Below are positions 39,301 through 49,482 of a stretch of DNA of 64,000 nucleotides, one piece after another. The translations under genes and the position numbers were made by a program. Source of the DNA: Chrysolina oricalcia (Eukaryota > Arthropoda > Insecta > Coleoptera > Chrysomelidae); the NCBI GenBank assembly GCA_944452925.2, contig OX101816.2, positions 56,464,507 through 56,528,506 of the forward strand, read 5' to 3'. Below the pieces are notes generated by a model. It was given only the letters and a program-made list of their open reading frames with translations, had not been told where the DNA came from and did no database searches. The number at the start of each line of letters is the position of its first letter. Position 1 is the first letter of the stretch.

Positions 39301-42300
39301 ATCACCTCTTAAGGATTTTTTTATACACCTCATTTCTAACATACATGAAAAACCGACCTAGTATGTAAATTATGTATACAGAATTTCCATTTGGATTTAT
39401 CAACGATATGAAGTGATTTTTGTGTGAGGGAGTATCTTTCAATCAGTAAAAGTTTCCTTCTAATCATCTTTAAATTTCACTAAGTAATTTGTAATGTACT
39501 TGTGACAATTACATCTGTTTTTCATAGTCTTACCTTTGACTGAAAATGGGTTCTTAAAAAAACCCCCAAACAGGTTTCGCATCTTATTTATTCGTTACAT
39601 AGATTCTTATTCCTACATGGATGCATAATCGTATTCAACTGTTATTCAATCTTGAAAGCAATATTTGAAAGACCACTGCAGAGTCAGTAAAATGAGTTCA
39701 AGAGATACTAAATCGGTTTTTTGAAAATCAAAGCGAGGAAGGATGTAGACATTTCAAGATACTAAATCGGGAATATCAAATTCCGAGTTAGTAAATCAGA
39801 AGTCCAAAGTACTAATTCGAAATAATAAAAATACCAGTCAGTAAGTCAGAAATTCGAAATAACAAATTGAAATTTTAAAAGACCGAGTTAGTAAGCTAGA
39901 ATTCCGAAATACTAAATCGGTATTGTGAAAATCCGAGTGAGGAAGTAGAAATTTCGAAATACTAAGTCGGAATTATTTTATTTATTTATTTATTGAAAAT
40001 ACATTTTCCATTTTCTGGTATAAGGAAGATAATACATTGAATACTACTACTAATGAATATGAATGAGTTTCAGAATTTTCTAAACTAATGAAAAAATAAC
40101 AAATTTTACAATTTTGGATATTTATATATTCATGAACATCAGTACGATAGCAGATTTTCTTTGAGTTTTTTCAAGAAAATATTTATGGACTTTGATTTTT
40201 TTATATCATCTGACAATTTGTTGAAAGTTTCTATAGAACTAGATATAGGATTGTTCTTGCCTTTATTTGAATGAATGTTATTTAAATGGAAGTTATATGC
40301 ATTTCTGATTTTATAATCATGCAAATGGCTGTTACTTTTTTGTATACTATTTGTTAGTTTATATGCAAATTTTGCTCTTTCAAACTTTATTAGTTTATCT
40401 AATGTAAAAGTTTTAATGTCGTTGTATAATTCTGAAGAAGGTGTCTCCCAAGGTTTTTTAAAAATCACTTTTAGTGCTTTATTCATCAAACGATAAATTA
40501 TACTTTTTTGGTTTTTGCTACAAGATGACCATATTGTTATTAGATGTTATTAGATATCTAATATGCGAGACAATATGGGCATTATAAATGAGATTTTGTA
40601 TTTTAATGTTTAGGAAATCAATTCTTCTTATTGCTCCAATTAAAGGAACAATTGATTTCCTAATTTTATTCACGTGACATTCAAAATTTAAATTCTTATC
40701 TATCATCTATCTTATTATAGAGTTAGTAAATCAGAATTTCGAAATACTTTAATAATAATAAATATGCTTTATTGTCCAAAGAGTTAATCTTGTTGACAAA
40801 ATGACTGATGTCATTAATAAACAGAGCAATTATAAAAATCACATTTTTATATTAAAATCCATCTCAATCAATCCATCAAAATTTGTGACTAGAATTTATT
40901 TTTGAAAGACGTCTTCATAAAACTCTTGCAAACTATAATAGGGTCTATCACTTAAAAGGTCTCTAGTAGCCTTCCTGAAATGAGTGGCATCATTTATTTA
41001 CTAAATTGTAATGATAAAATTACATGTCTCTAAGTCAGAATTCCGAAATATCAAGTTGGAATTTTAAAAGTCTGATTTAGTAAACTAGAATTCCGAGATA
41101 CCAAATCGGTATTGCGAAAATCCGAGTGCGGAAGTAGAAATTTCAAGATGCTAAGTAGGGATTAAGGAGTTAGTAAATCAGAATTCCGAAATACCAAGTT
41201 GGAATAGCAAAAATACGAGTTAGTAAGTTGGAATTCCGAAATACTAAATGGGTATTGTGAAAATCCGTATGAGGAAATATAAATTTCGAAATATTGAGTC
41301 GTGATCATAGAGTTAGTAAATCAGAATTCCGAAATACTAATTTGTAATAATAAAATTACAAGTCACAAAGTCAGAATTCCGAAATACCAAGTTGGAATTG
41401 TAAAAGTCCGTGTTAGTAAGCTACAATTCCGAGATAAAAAATGGGTTTTGCGAAAATCCGAGTGGAAAAGTATAAATTTCAAGATAGTAAGTCGGGAATA
41501 AGGAGTTAGTAAATCAGAATTCCGAAATGCCAAGTTGTAATAGCAAAAGTCCGAGTAAGTAAGTTGAAATTCTGAAATACCAAATCGGTATTGTGAAAAT
41601 TCGAGTGAGGAAATACAAATTTAGAAATATTAAGGTGCTCGTTTGATCAGGCTTGACAAACTAATCCGACAGAGGAGCCACCAGCCATCCGATTGAATAT
41701 TTATCCAAGTATGCAACCATAAAAATGAAGCATTGTTACCGGCATCAATTGCTACTATGATCGTAAAATGGAAATATCACGCCGCTGAGTAGTGATATCA
41801 GATGACACAATTTTTCTCGTTTTATTTTATATATTCAATCATTAATTCATATTCTGGCTGAATAATATCTAGAGAGGTATGACTTTTGACAATAATGCCG
41901 TTGAATAATGTTCTTGAAATATCAACTCCCAGTTCCCATGTTTTGTAGTACAAGCCTGGATAAAGAAAAAAATATGAACTTAAAGGTTTTTTATTTTTAT
42001 AAATGCTTTGCAACATGCATTTGTATGGACTCGCAACAAGTATTTAAGGAATTTGGAATTCCCTTTCTGCCGCTCAATGTGAATATTCGTTAACATCTTT
42101 CATTCTACTCTATTCATAGTGCTGTGCTTGTTCATTGCCATCACCCAAATTCCAGTTCATTCATAATTTTGAAGATAACGAATTCTACTGTGGCGCATTT
42201 TATTCGCAAATTGCTGAACTGACTCAGTGAGTAATAAGATGCAAATTCTTATAAATTTGCTAGATTTTGGAATATTGCCGCCTAATTCCGTGTGCTGCTC

Positions 42301-45300
42301 GCATTTCTCCAAAATGGACTGTAAAAAATTGGTCTGTTAGCTTTTGAACGATTTCAATAGGTCTTCTTGTTGACTCATTACAAAAACGTGAATTTTATCG
42401 ATTTGTTGACTTCCGCACTAAAAAATGACGAATTTTTTTAAACAAATTAATTTCGAAAGTCTCAACAAGTACTCCATTATGTTCCAAATATATTTACCAA
42501 ATTTGAGTTATTTACGTGTCACCGATTCGCCGTCCGAGCAGTAGCCACCATGCATGCCATTGAACGGCCACCTTAAGTCGTGATCATAGAGTTAGTAAAT
42601 CAGAATTCCGAAATACTAATTTGTAATAAAAAACATTTCAACTCACAAATTTAGAATTTCGAAATACCAAGTTTGAATTGTAAAAGTCCGTGTTAGTAAG
42701 CTACAATTCCGAGATGAAAAATCGGTATTGAGAAAATCCGAGTGGGAAAGTATAAATTTCAAGATAGTAAATCGGGATTAATGAGTTAGTAAATCAGAAT
42801 TCCGAAATGCCAAGTTGTAATAGCAAAAGTCCGAGTAAGTGAGTTGGAATTCCGAAATACCAAGTTGGAATAGTGAAAGTCTGAGTTAGTAAGCTGTAAT
42901 TCAGAGATAAAAAATCGGTATTGTGAAAATCCGAGTGAGGAAGTAGAAATTTTGAAATACTAGTCGAAATTATAAAGTTAGTAAATCAGAATTTCGAAAT
43001 ACTAATTGGAATAAGCAAATTATAAACAAGTCTCTAATTCAGAATTCCGATATAGTGATAGTAATAGTATTTGTATAAATCCGTGTCAGTAAGCTAGACT
43101 TCCGAGATACCAAATCGGTATTGCGAAAATCCGAGTGGGAAAGTAGAAATTTGAAGATGCTGCGTCAGGATTAAGGAGTTAGTAAATCAGAACTCGGAAA
43201 TACCAAGTTGGAATAGTAAAAGTCCGAGTTAGAAAGCTGGAATTCCTACATACCAAATCGGTATTGTGAAAATCCGAGTGAGGATGTAGATATTTCGAGA
43301 TACTAAGTCGGGATCATCGAGTTTCGCGCCAAGGCAAATAATTTACAAGTTGTTAATTAAGTACTTGTACAAACTTTAAAGGGTTAATCTTTGACTAATT
43401 TTAAGGCAAAAAGTTCAGATGAGCATGTGTCCGCAAATATTTCGTTTCGGAGCAGAGTGTTGAAGTTGAAATTTTATTTTCAATTATTTGAATAACTTTT
43501 GCAAAAAAGTTGTTTTTTTGAACAAAATTTGATGAACAGAGTTTTTCTGAGGTGAGTAATCAAAATTTGGTAATAATTTTTATGTAGGACTCAGGGCACT
43601 TTGTACGCTAACATTACTTATTTTAATATATATAATAATAACTTTTTTGACTGTAAACTTTTATGGGTTGTCATATTCGAATCTTATTCCCACACCTTTT
43701 CTAAGCAAAAATGGCATACTCGCTCAACAATGCTAGACGCATGCGTTTTTGAGAAATTTGCAAATGTCTGCATCTATGCAGGTTATGGGATCGCTTAGGA
43801 GCTGAGTATGTGATAGATCTCGCTGAAGTAAACAACTTTTTTTTCTTCGAAGATGTATCGAGAAATTTTTCATTCTCAAGATACAATATGTTAAGAAATC
43901 GATTTTTTTAAATTCAACACCCTGTATTTTGAGAACGAATCATTTTTCGATTAATCTAGATGAAGAAAAAGTGATTTATTTTAGCAAGATCTATCACATA
44001 CTACGTTTTTGTAGAGTTCTGAGCAACTTCATCTGGCGTCTGTGACCCCATAACCTGCATCGATGCAGAAACTTGAGAATTTCTCAAAAATGCTTGCCCC
44101 TAGCATTGTTGAGCAGGTGTACTTTTTTGCTTAGAAAAGGTGTAGAAATAGGATTCGAATTTAAAAACCCGCAAAAGTTTAATGTCAAAGAAGTTAGAAC
44201 AAATTTTGTGCAAAAAAAATCACTTTTGCAAAAGTTATTCAAAATAATGCTGATCTAAGACCAATCAATATGTTAATCTCAATTGAAAAAGTACTTGAAA
44301 AATCAGTTTATAATCAGTTAGTGGATTACGTTGAGAGGAATAAACTACTAAGTCAGCATCAGTTAGGGTTCAGAAATAAGCATAGCTGTGAAACAGCGGT
44401 CCAATGTGTACTTGATGACTGGAAAATTAACTTGGAAAAAAATGTTACAACAATTGCGGTATTCTTGGATCTTCAAAGAGCATTCGAAACGGTTCACAGG
44501 GATAGGCTATTACAAAAGTTAGAGGCACTAGGAATAAGAGGAACAGTTCTGAAATGGTTAGAGAGCTATTTAAAAAACAGAAGACAAAAATTAAAGATGA
44601 ATAATGAATATTCTGATAACATAGAATGTAATCAGGGTGTACCGCAGGGGAGTGTTCTGGGGCCACTGTTGTTTCTGATCTATATAAATGATATTCCAGA
44701 GGTGACAGGGAACTTTTCAGTGCATCTTTTTGCAGATGATACACTGATATATTTTGCATGTAATGATTACATAAAACTTATAGAAACTATCAACAAAACA
44801 TTGGAAGCAATATACAGATGGTGTTGTGCCAACTATTTGAGGATCAATGTTGAAAAGACCAAATATATGGTAATAAGTACTGAAAGAAGATATAGAAATA
44901 TTAGTGAAGAAAAGTTTAACGTAATAATTGGCAAAGACAACATAGAACAGGTAAACATATTTAAGTACTTGGGGGTAAATGTAGATAGGAGATTACTTTT
45001 CAAAGAGCATGTACTATAAAAACAATATCATTTAAAATACATTATTTAGCCCGATGTGCTCCATACTTAACGAGATGGACAAAATTACTGCTGTATAATA
45101 CATTAGTCCTGCCGCATTTCACTTATTGCTCCACAATCCTGTATATACTGAACCAAAATGAACTAGCACGGATGCAGAAACCTCAAAACAGAGCCATGCG
45201 AATTATTTTAAATTGTGGAAGACTAACACCTATAAATGGTATGTTGAAGCAACTGGAATGGCTGCCAATAAAATATTTTCTTCTTTACCAAACCTTGATT

Positions 45301-46308
45301 CTAATCTTCAAAATAAGACATAAAATTGCGCCAACCTATTTAAAAGAGAAAGTCAAATATAATGAGCAAATCCACGGATACAACACTAGAAATAGAACTG
45401 ATTTCCACATTCAACAAGTTGGACTAATGCAAACACAAAATTCAATTTTTTTTAAAGGGCTTGACAGTTTCAATAATCTCCCACAAGACATTAAAAGCAT
45501 AACATCTCTAGCTCTCTTTAAAAGGGAATTAAAATCATACCTCTCCAATCAATAAAAAACCCAGTAGCCACTATCTGACCATGTATTTATAATTTTAATT
45601 TTAATGTGTATATATGTGACAAGTATGTTTATATGTGACAATTGTACTTATTTAACTTTTAAGTGTATTATTATAGACATTATACATCAACCCCAAAAAA
45701 TGTAAATTAGTCTATGACTACAATAAAGGATTTATATATAATTGAAAATAAAATTTCAAATTGAACATCCTGTATCTCCGAAACGAAAAATTCGCGGAAA
45801 AATGTTCATATGAACTTTTTATCGTAAAATTAGTCAAAGATTTTCCCTTTGAAGTTTGTTCACGTACTTAATAAACACCTTGTATATTTCACGAATCTTT
45901 CTTACCTGCTTGAAAGTAACGTTGTTCGGGAATCCCGCCCCTTTGCGAGCCGTATCGTGGAATCCTATAACGTCAATTGCTCCATATAATATAGGCATGC
46001 TTATAGGGAAAAACTCACTACTTTTCGGTACGCCGCCCGCTTGGGGCGGCTGGCCCTCGTCCCCCCTGGGCGACTCCTCTGTCTTCACGTAGTGTTTTAT
46101 GTTCTTTCTCGCTATCGAAATGAGCTTTTGATCGATGTCTATACCCAATATCGTGCGCGCCCTAAAATCCCTCGCTATGGATAGGGTTACATGACCTATG
46201 TTGCAGCCTATGTCCAGGATGTCTTTGTTTTCGAACAGGTAGGGGTGGTGGGAGAATACGCGTAGCCGGTGGTCGATCTCGTTGTGGGGATTTCTGTATC
46301 CATAATAC
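32767..46308 (-). CDS. bin3: 7SK snRNA methylphosphate capping enzyme (bin3/MePCE), C-terminal part in three exons
   Basis: Exons 46308-45906, 39182-38964 and 33366-32767 (TAG at 32769-32767) have AG/GT borders and join in phase 0. The first carries YYGYRNPHNEIDHRL, the SAM-binding motif I DIGCNIGHVTLSIA, motif II GIDIDQKLI, and PNNVTF. The second has DIILCLSITKWIHLNWGDSG and LKPGGKLILEPQNW. The third has ETIYKNYNSIEFFPEKF and VGFAKSEIL. These are the Bin3-domain signatures of the enzyme that adds a gamma-monomethyl cap to 7SK RNA and stabilises the P-TEFb-inhibiting snRNP in the nucleus. A 120-residue tail rich in Glu, Lys and Ser (with IKREQ near the end) follows the domain. Upstream exons are not in the readable part of this window. 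The gene converges with EML. Confidence 0.93.
33660..34500 (+). pseudogene. hAT transposase C-terminal relic (ZMYM1-like)
   Basis: The + strand reads MPIPETIPELIEKCYVEMY near 33910, FLSILATL, then TAERSFSTLRRLKTWLRASM at about 34020-34082, the hAT dimerisation motif, and after an inserted MITE resumes with LTGLALLHVHENVTIDVEDV and DRFAREKK near 34410-34490. A stop lies before the AERSFS block. It sits in the second bin3 intron on the opposite strand. Confidence 0.75.
34091..34392. mobile_element. MITE inserted in the hAT relic
   Basis: TGAGTAAAGACC occurs at 34079-34090 and again at 34393-34404, and the interrupted hAT frame resumes exactly after the second copy. The insert begins AAAGAGAGTAAACTAAC and its inverted right end reads AAGGAGACTAAACG, a weak TIR. 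A duplication of up to 12 bp fits a Mutator-like (9-11 bp) or hAT (8 bp) element with chance extension. Confidence 0.7.
34500..35030. other. bin3 intron, nothing recognised
   Basis: No repeat or domain identified. Confidence 0.35.
35030..35265 (+). pseudogene. Possible non-LTR linker fragment
   Basis: The + strand reads NNTNDVCIEFIDFFTEIG near 35100-35155, resembling the (I/A)-x-EFN-x-FFT-x-IG motif that precedes the RT domain in Jockey/CR1-like elements, such as INKHFVTIGP in the 2175-4300 element. It is short and broken. Confidence 0.4.
35560..36110. repeat. Diverged direct repeat flanking a SINE
   Basis: Blocks TTTTCGTGC, then CCAGAAAA, then CTAAGGCAAT-x-GACTTGG occur at 35588-35667 and again at 35966-36048, and ATGAAAA-x-TATCCAT occurs at 35912 and 36063. 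The unit is about 150 bp; the SINE lies inside the first copy. Confidence 0.6.
35666..35893 (+). mobile_element. tRNA-derived SINE
   Basis: The segment begins GGGGCCAGGTAGCCGAGTGG with a Pol III box A (TAGCCGAGTGG, 35675-35685) and has a box B (GTTCAAACCCT, 35728-35738) about 43 bp later, the spacing of a Ser/Leu-type tRNA with a long variable arm. A tRNA-unrelated body of about 130 bp follows and it ends in A and T runs near 35880-35893. No RNA is needed to explain the element other than its own Pol III transcript. Confidence 0.78.
36110..36470. other. bin3 intron, nothing recognised
   Basis: AT-rich, no repeats or domains identified. Confidence 0.35.
36475..37617. repeat. Three tandem copies of a 374-395 bp unit
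   Basis: GGCTACTCAAGGAAAC (or GGCTAATC) starts units at 36475, 36870 and 37244. Units 2 and 3 are nearly identical; the first has extra bases near 36640-36680. The unit encodes a Lys-rich peptide (IKIRNHVKTLCRNL) like the linker of a non-LTR ORF2 and leads straight into the RT relic at 37618, so part of that element was tripled. Confidence 0.92.
37618..38930 (+). pseudogene. Non-LTR RT relic, same family as 39970-40730
   Basis: The + strand shows KPIYKGTKK, NSNTHSAVTDFVIDNF, FLDIKKACDKVNHTILIEI, and VGVPQG-stop-VLTPIFYLIYVDSI, the successive RT motifs, then C-terminal pieces SKLDKLIKFVRAKF and KLNNKLPEDKKK. The last two match KLIKFERAKFAYKL and FNKLSDDIKKSKS of the - strand element at 40139-40489. 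Many stops. Confidence 0.72.
38964..39182 (-). CDS. bin3: bin3 exon, 73 codons, LSITKWIHLNWGD
   Basis: Acceptor AG 39184-39183, donor GT 38963-38962, phase 0 both sides. It holds the family-diagnostic TKWIHLNWGD and PGGKLILEPQNW blocks. Confidence 0.93.
39190..39680. other. bin3 intron, nothing recognised
   Basis: No repeats or domains identified between the exon at 38964-39182 and the minisatellite. Confidence 0.35.
39970..40730 (-). mobile_element. 5'-truncated non-LTR element inserted in the minisatellite
   Basis: The - strand frames 40706-40518 (LNFECHVNKIRKSIVPLIGA, IVSHIRYLI) and 40489-40139 (KALKVIFKKPWETPSSE, KLIKFERAKFAYKL) are the C-terminal region of an ORF2. Its 3' end has AATAAATAAATAAATAAAAT at 39975-39994. 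The minisatellite text resumes on both sides. Confidence 0.72.
40745..41010 (-). mobile_element. Short 3' fragment of another non-LTR element
   Basis: On the - strand, about 41000-40860 encodes FRKATRDLLSDRPYYSL and an acidic end, then an AT-rich 3' end with GGACAATAAAGCATATTTAT and an ATT-type tail at 40745-40770. It lies between two pieces of the minisatellite. Confidence 0.5.
41634..42572. mobile_element. TTAA-flanked non-autonomous element in the minisatellite
   Basis: TTAA at 41630-41633 and 42573-42576 flank a 939-bp segment that starts GGTGCTCGTTTGATC and whose inverted right end starts GGTGGCCGTTCAATG (11 of 15 alike). The minisatellite text is interrupted exactly here (GAAATAT before, AGTCGTGATC after). 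TTAA duplications are typical of piggyBac and Kolobok elements. No transposase is visible. Confidence 0.62.
43346..45882. mobile_element. Fold-back element, TA-flanked, split by a non-LTR insertion
   Basis: CAAGTTGTTAATTAAGTAC at 43346 is mirrored by GTACTTAATAAACACCTTG ending at 45882, with TA on both sides. Mirrored blocks follow inward: CTTTGACTAATTTTA, GAAATTTTATTTTCAATT, GAATAACTTTTGCAAAA, TATTCGAATC, and the region around CTGCATCTATGCAGG, meeting near 43915. The right arm is interrupted at 44249-45735. The right end is 21 bp from the splice donor of the bin3 exon at 45906. Confidence 0.82.
44249..45735 (+). mobile_element. 5'-truncated non-LTR element, fairly young
   Basis: An RT frame runs from the truncation point (DLRPINML) through 45019: QLGFRNKHSCETAVQ, FLDLQRAFETVHRDRL, NQGVPQGSVLGPLLFLIYIN, and the catalytic FADDTLIYF. 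One frameshift near 45020 leads to the rest (LTRWTKLLLYNTLVLPH, 45172-45555 ending in KSYLSNQ-stop). The 3' end is ACAATAAAGGATTTATATA. It interrupts a mirrored arm (GTTATTCAAAATAAT before, ATAATTGAAAATAAA after), giving a likely short ATAAT duplication. The endonuclease region is missing. Confidence 0.85.
45906..46308 (-). CDS. bin3: bin3 exon with SAM-binding motifs (403 nt)
   Basis: On the - strand the acceptor AG is 46310-46309 after a T-run and the donor GT is 45905-45904. The exon starts with the last base of a codon and ends in phase 0. It encodes the nucleotide-binding half of the methyltransferase, with a Pro/Gly-rich insert (EGQPPQAGG) between motif II and the FFPISMPILYGAIDV block. 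Confidence 0.92.
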
Positions 46309-46525
46309 CTGGAAAAAAAACACCAATTCAGTATTTGACAAAATTTCAAGTGAGTATGAGTAATCACTGATTTGTAAAATCGAGATCAATAACAGTTTTG
46401 GTTATATTGTTTTCGTAATCCCATACTGTTATACAGGGTGTTCCAAAATAAGTCGGCACCATTGCCAACTCCGTTATTATTGATGCTATGAATTCGGTTA
46501 AATAGGCAAACTAGTAGCATTTTAA

Positions 46526-49084
46526 CCCATTAACGCCTACGGGTTCCATATGGAGACACAAAACCTGTCATTGTTTATGTGCGCGTCTTAACTGTCTAAC
46601 TCAATTTTCACGATGCCGGTTCGGAAGTATTCGTTCTAAATACTCATCGGATGTGCGTGACAGATTTCAGTAGCTTGTCATTGTCGCGAGTGAGAGGTTG
46701 TGCTGTTGGTTGCTGGAGAGATCTTTCTTAGCATGGAAAATATGGACATCCCCTGTCGGTAAGTTGAATTACGTCAATCTGAATTATATTATTGTATTTT
46801 TGATTCATGGGTTCCATAAAAAGACATTATTTGTGCCATATTATATAGTGATTCTCTTGATATACGATTTTAGTTTCTCATAATTTTGTCGTAAACGTCA
46901 CTGTCCCCGTATGGGACCGGTAGGCGTACTACGGACTATTGTTATTGGCTCACATTTTCATACAAGAATGTTAGTTTCAGAGGAATATTTCTTCAAGAAG
47001 CATTAGATATCGCTTACGAATCTGATAGCGAAGTGACTGATATATACATACAGCCACCGGATTGTCAGAATCTGACAGACGAGGATTCAGGGGATGAAGA
47101 TGAAGGTGGATTAGTTGAAAATTTGAGTGGTCGTCAACTGTTAGCTCCCGCTGAAGTTGTATTTTCAAATGGTAGGAGAATAGAGGACACTTCTGAAGAT
47201 TTAGAAAATGCGCAATTACCCACAGTGGTAACAAATGACGCCATAAAACATTCAGGACTGACTATAGTCACTAAATAAAAAAAAAAGTGAATTCATTGAG
47301 GCTGATCTCGTTCATCCTGATTATCATGTTCCAACGACGAATTACTCGTCATATCAAAATTTGAGTCCAGTTCGATTATTTGAGTTGTTTTTTACAAAAG
47401 AATTACTTCAAAAAATTCTACAGGAGACAAGAAGTTATTCACTCCTCAAGAATCTACCGGATCCAAAGATGTCTATAGAAGAGATGAAAGTTTTCATTGG
47501 TATACTAATTGTAAGTGGCTACAATGTTTTGCCAACAAAACGAAGCTATTGGGAAGACTTACTGGATATGAAAAATGTTTTGGTTGCCGAATCTATGAGA
47601 CGCGACCGATTTTCACAAATTTGCCGATGTTTGCATTTTGCTAGTAATGAAAATATTGACTACAATGACAAAATGTATAAATTACGCCCCATAGTAAATC
47701 ACTTGAAAAAAAAGTTTTTAGAACATTTTATACCAGAACAAAACCTTTCATATGACGAGTCTATGATAAAGTACTACGGGAGGCATGGGTGTAAACAGTT
47801 TATTAGTGGAAAACCTATTAGGTTCGGATATAAAGTTTGGTGTTTGAACACCAATAGTGGATACCTGATCAATTTCGAAATTTATCAAGGTAAAAGTATT
47901 ATAAAAAAACAAGGTTATGACGCAATATTTGGAAAACCTGCTGCTCCACTTATACACATGATTGAAGATTTAGGAGACAAAAAGGATTTCCGTTATAATT
48001 TCTTCATAGATAACCTATTTACTGGCGCTAACCTACTTTGTACCTTGAAAGCAAATGGATATGGAGCAACCGGTACAATTAGAGACGATAGAATTCCAAA
48101 AAATGTCCCTGTACCATCAAAAAAGGTCATGGCCAAAGAAACTCGAGGTACTTACATTTCTACTCTGGAGAAGAATGATGGCATTCTTTACGTGAGATGG
48201 ATGGACAATAATGTTGTTACAGTAGCCAGCACGTGCTATGGAGTTGCTCCAATGAAACCTGTGGATAGGTTTTCCAGAAAAGATAGAAGAATGGTACCTA
48301 TACCACGCCCAGACATAATTTCAAAATACAATAAGAACATGGGAGGCACCGATTTGATGGATTCAAATGTATCTTGGTATGGTAAAGTACATCGATCATG
48401 AAAATATAATAACAAATACTATTTCAGTTATCGAATTGGTGTACGATCAAAAAAGTGGTACTGGTCGATATTTACATACCTAATTGATGTATCTATACAA
48501 AATGCTTGTCTCTACCGCAAAAGTGGCCGAAATATCAGTCAGTTGGAATTTAGGAGGAATATTGCCCAGGTAATGTTATCAATCAAGTAATGTTCTGTAT
48601 ATCTTTTATATTGTCTTATATATTGTTATGATTTTTAGACATATTTAACAAATCACAAGACGATAGCTAAAGGTCCAGGTCGAATTCCTAAAGCTGCTGG
48701 AAGTAATAGCCGTGTTGGAGACGATGTTAGATTTGATGGCCTGAACCATTATATAGCGCAGGTGCCGGAGGGAAAAAGAAGAAGATGCGCAGGGTTCAAC
48801 TGTACAAGCAAAGGCCGTACAATGTGTTATAAGTGCGATGTTGGTTTGTGTATAGAATGTTTCATGAAATTTCACACCGACAATTAGAATGTAATATTTT
48901 GTTTATTGTTTTTTGTTATACAGTGAACCGCCTAGGGGGCCCATATGGTGACAGTCTGTTTTTTGTATATTCCAAAATAAACATTAATCTTTTTCTTAAC
49001 ATTGGTTAATTTTACAGCTTTCTTCGTCGAAGTTTTGAAAAAATGATAATGAATTCAAGAATTTTTTTTTTCGGCGTTAATGGC
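46526..49084 (+). mobile_element. piggyBac element, 2559 bp, TTAA-flanked
   Basis: TTAA lies at 46522-46525 and 49085-49088. The ends are CCCATTAACGCC and its inverse GGCGTTAATGGC (with C/G variation). It contains a piggyBac transposase gene with several disabling changes. It is the youngest layer of the nest. Confidence 0.93.
46981..48887 (+). pseudogene. piggyBac transposase with frameshift and in-frame stop
   Basis: An acidic N-terminal part (QEALDIAYESDSEV, from a possible acceptor AG at 46979-46980) is open to a TAA at 47276-47278 next to a run of A, where a frameshift leads to the main frame 47290-48401. Catalytic Asp residues are in LSYDESMIKYYG, FFIDNLFTG and GGTDLMDSN. The usual order continues after a TGA at 48399-48401 (YNNKYYFSYRIGVRSKKWYW). 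A probable 69-bp intron (48570-48638) joins to a C-terminal Cys-rich domain with C-x5-C and C-x2-C pairs (RCAGFNCTSKGRTMCYKC), stop 48885-48887. The frameshift and TGA make this copy inactive. Confidence 0.9.
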
Positions 49085-49399
49085 TTAAATGGCCTTCTCG
49101 ATGCCTAAAACAAAAAAAAATTGCCAGTCGCGTTTTCAGAATATTTCATAAAATGATATTTTTTTCAATAGAACACCCTATATTATTTCATGCATTTCGA
49201 TTCGTAATAACATTCTCAACAACAAAGCTCATATCACCTTTCTTCCTAAAGTGGGAATATTTATTTCTTTCACGAGTACAAAAAATTTCTTTGTTTTTAC
49301 GAATAAAACCTCATGATAGTACAAACACCCAATTTTGGTACTTATACGAATGATGATATTTTGTTACTAATAGCAAAATAAGACAGTAAAAAGAAAAAA

Positions 49400-49482
49400 T
49401 TGCGCTGGGATGTGAACTCGTGAAACTCGTGATCATCATGTCGCACCACTCAATTGACACCACTGAGCTATTTGGTATTAAT
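49400..49482 (-). other. tRNA-like sequence inside the mariner
   Basis: The - strand reads ACCAAATAGCTCAGTGG with a box A (TAGCTCAGTGG, 49470-49460) and, about 43 bp on, a box B-like AGTTCACATCC (49418-49408). It could be a tRNA pseudogene or a SINE head. The acceptor stem does not pair well by eye, so it is unlikely to be a functional tRNA. Confidence 0.45.

Larger units (their letters stand above)
39680..43330. repeat. Long interrupted minisatellite (AGTAAATCAGAATTCCGAAATAC type)
   Basis: Words of the form GAGTTAGTAAATCAGAATTC, CGAAATACTAA and GGTATTGTGAAAATCCGAGT recur roughly every 30-35 bp at 39690-39970, 41025-41630 and 42577-43320. Higher-order copies exist: the block from AGTCGTGATCATAGAGTTAG at 41297 is repeated almost word for word at 42577. 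Insertions break the array at 39970-40730, 40745-41010 and 41634-42572. Confidence 0.85.

Noticed and set aside
39680..43330. CRISPR-like regular repeats
   Set aside because: Units are diverged, spacers are not unique, and the host is a eukaryote; this is a minisatellite.
46698..46883. 61-residue frame before the piggyBac transposase
   Set aside because: It is within the 5' region of the piggyBac and does not resemble the transposase N terminus; a first exon with the start codon may be here but I could not define it.
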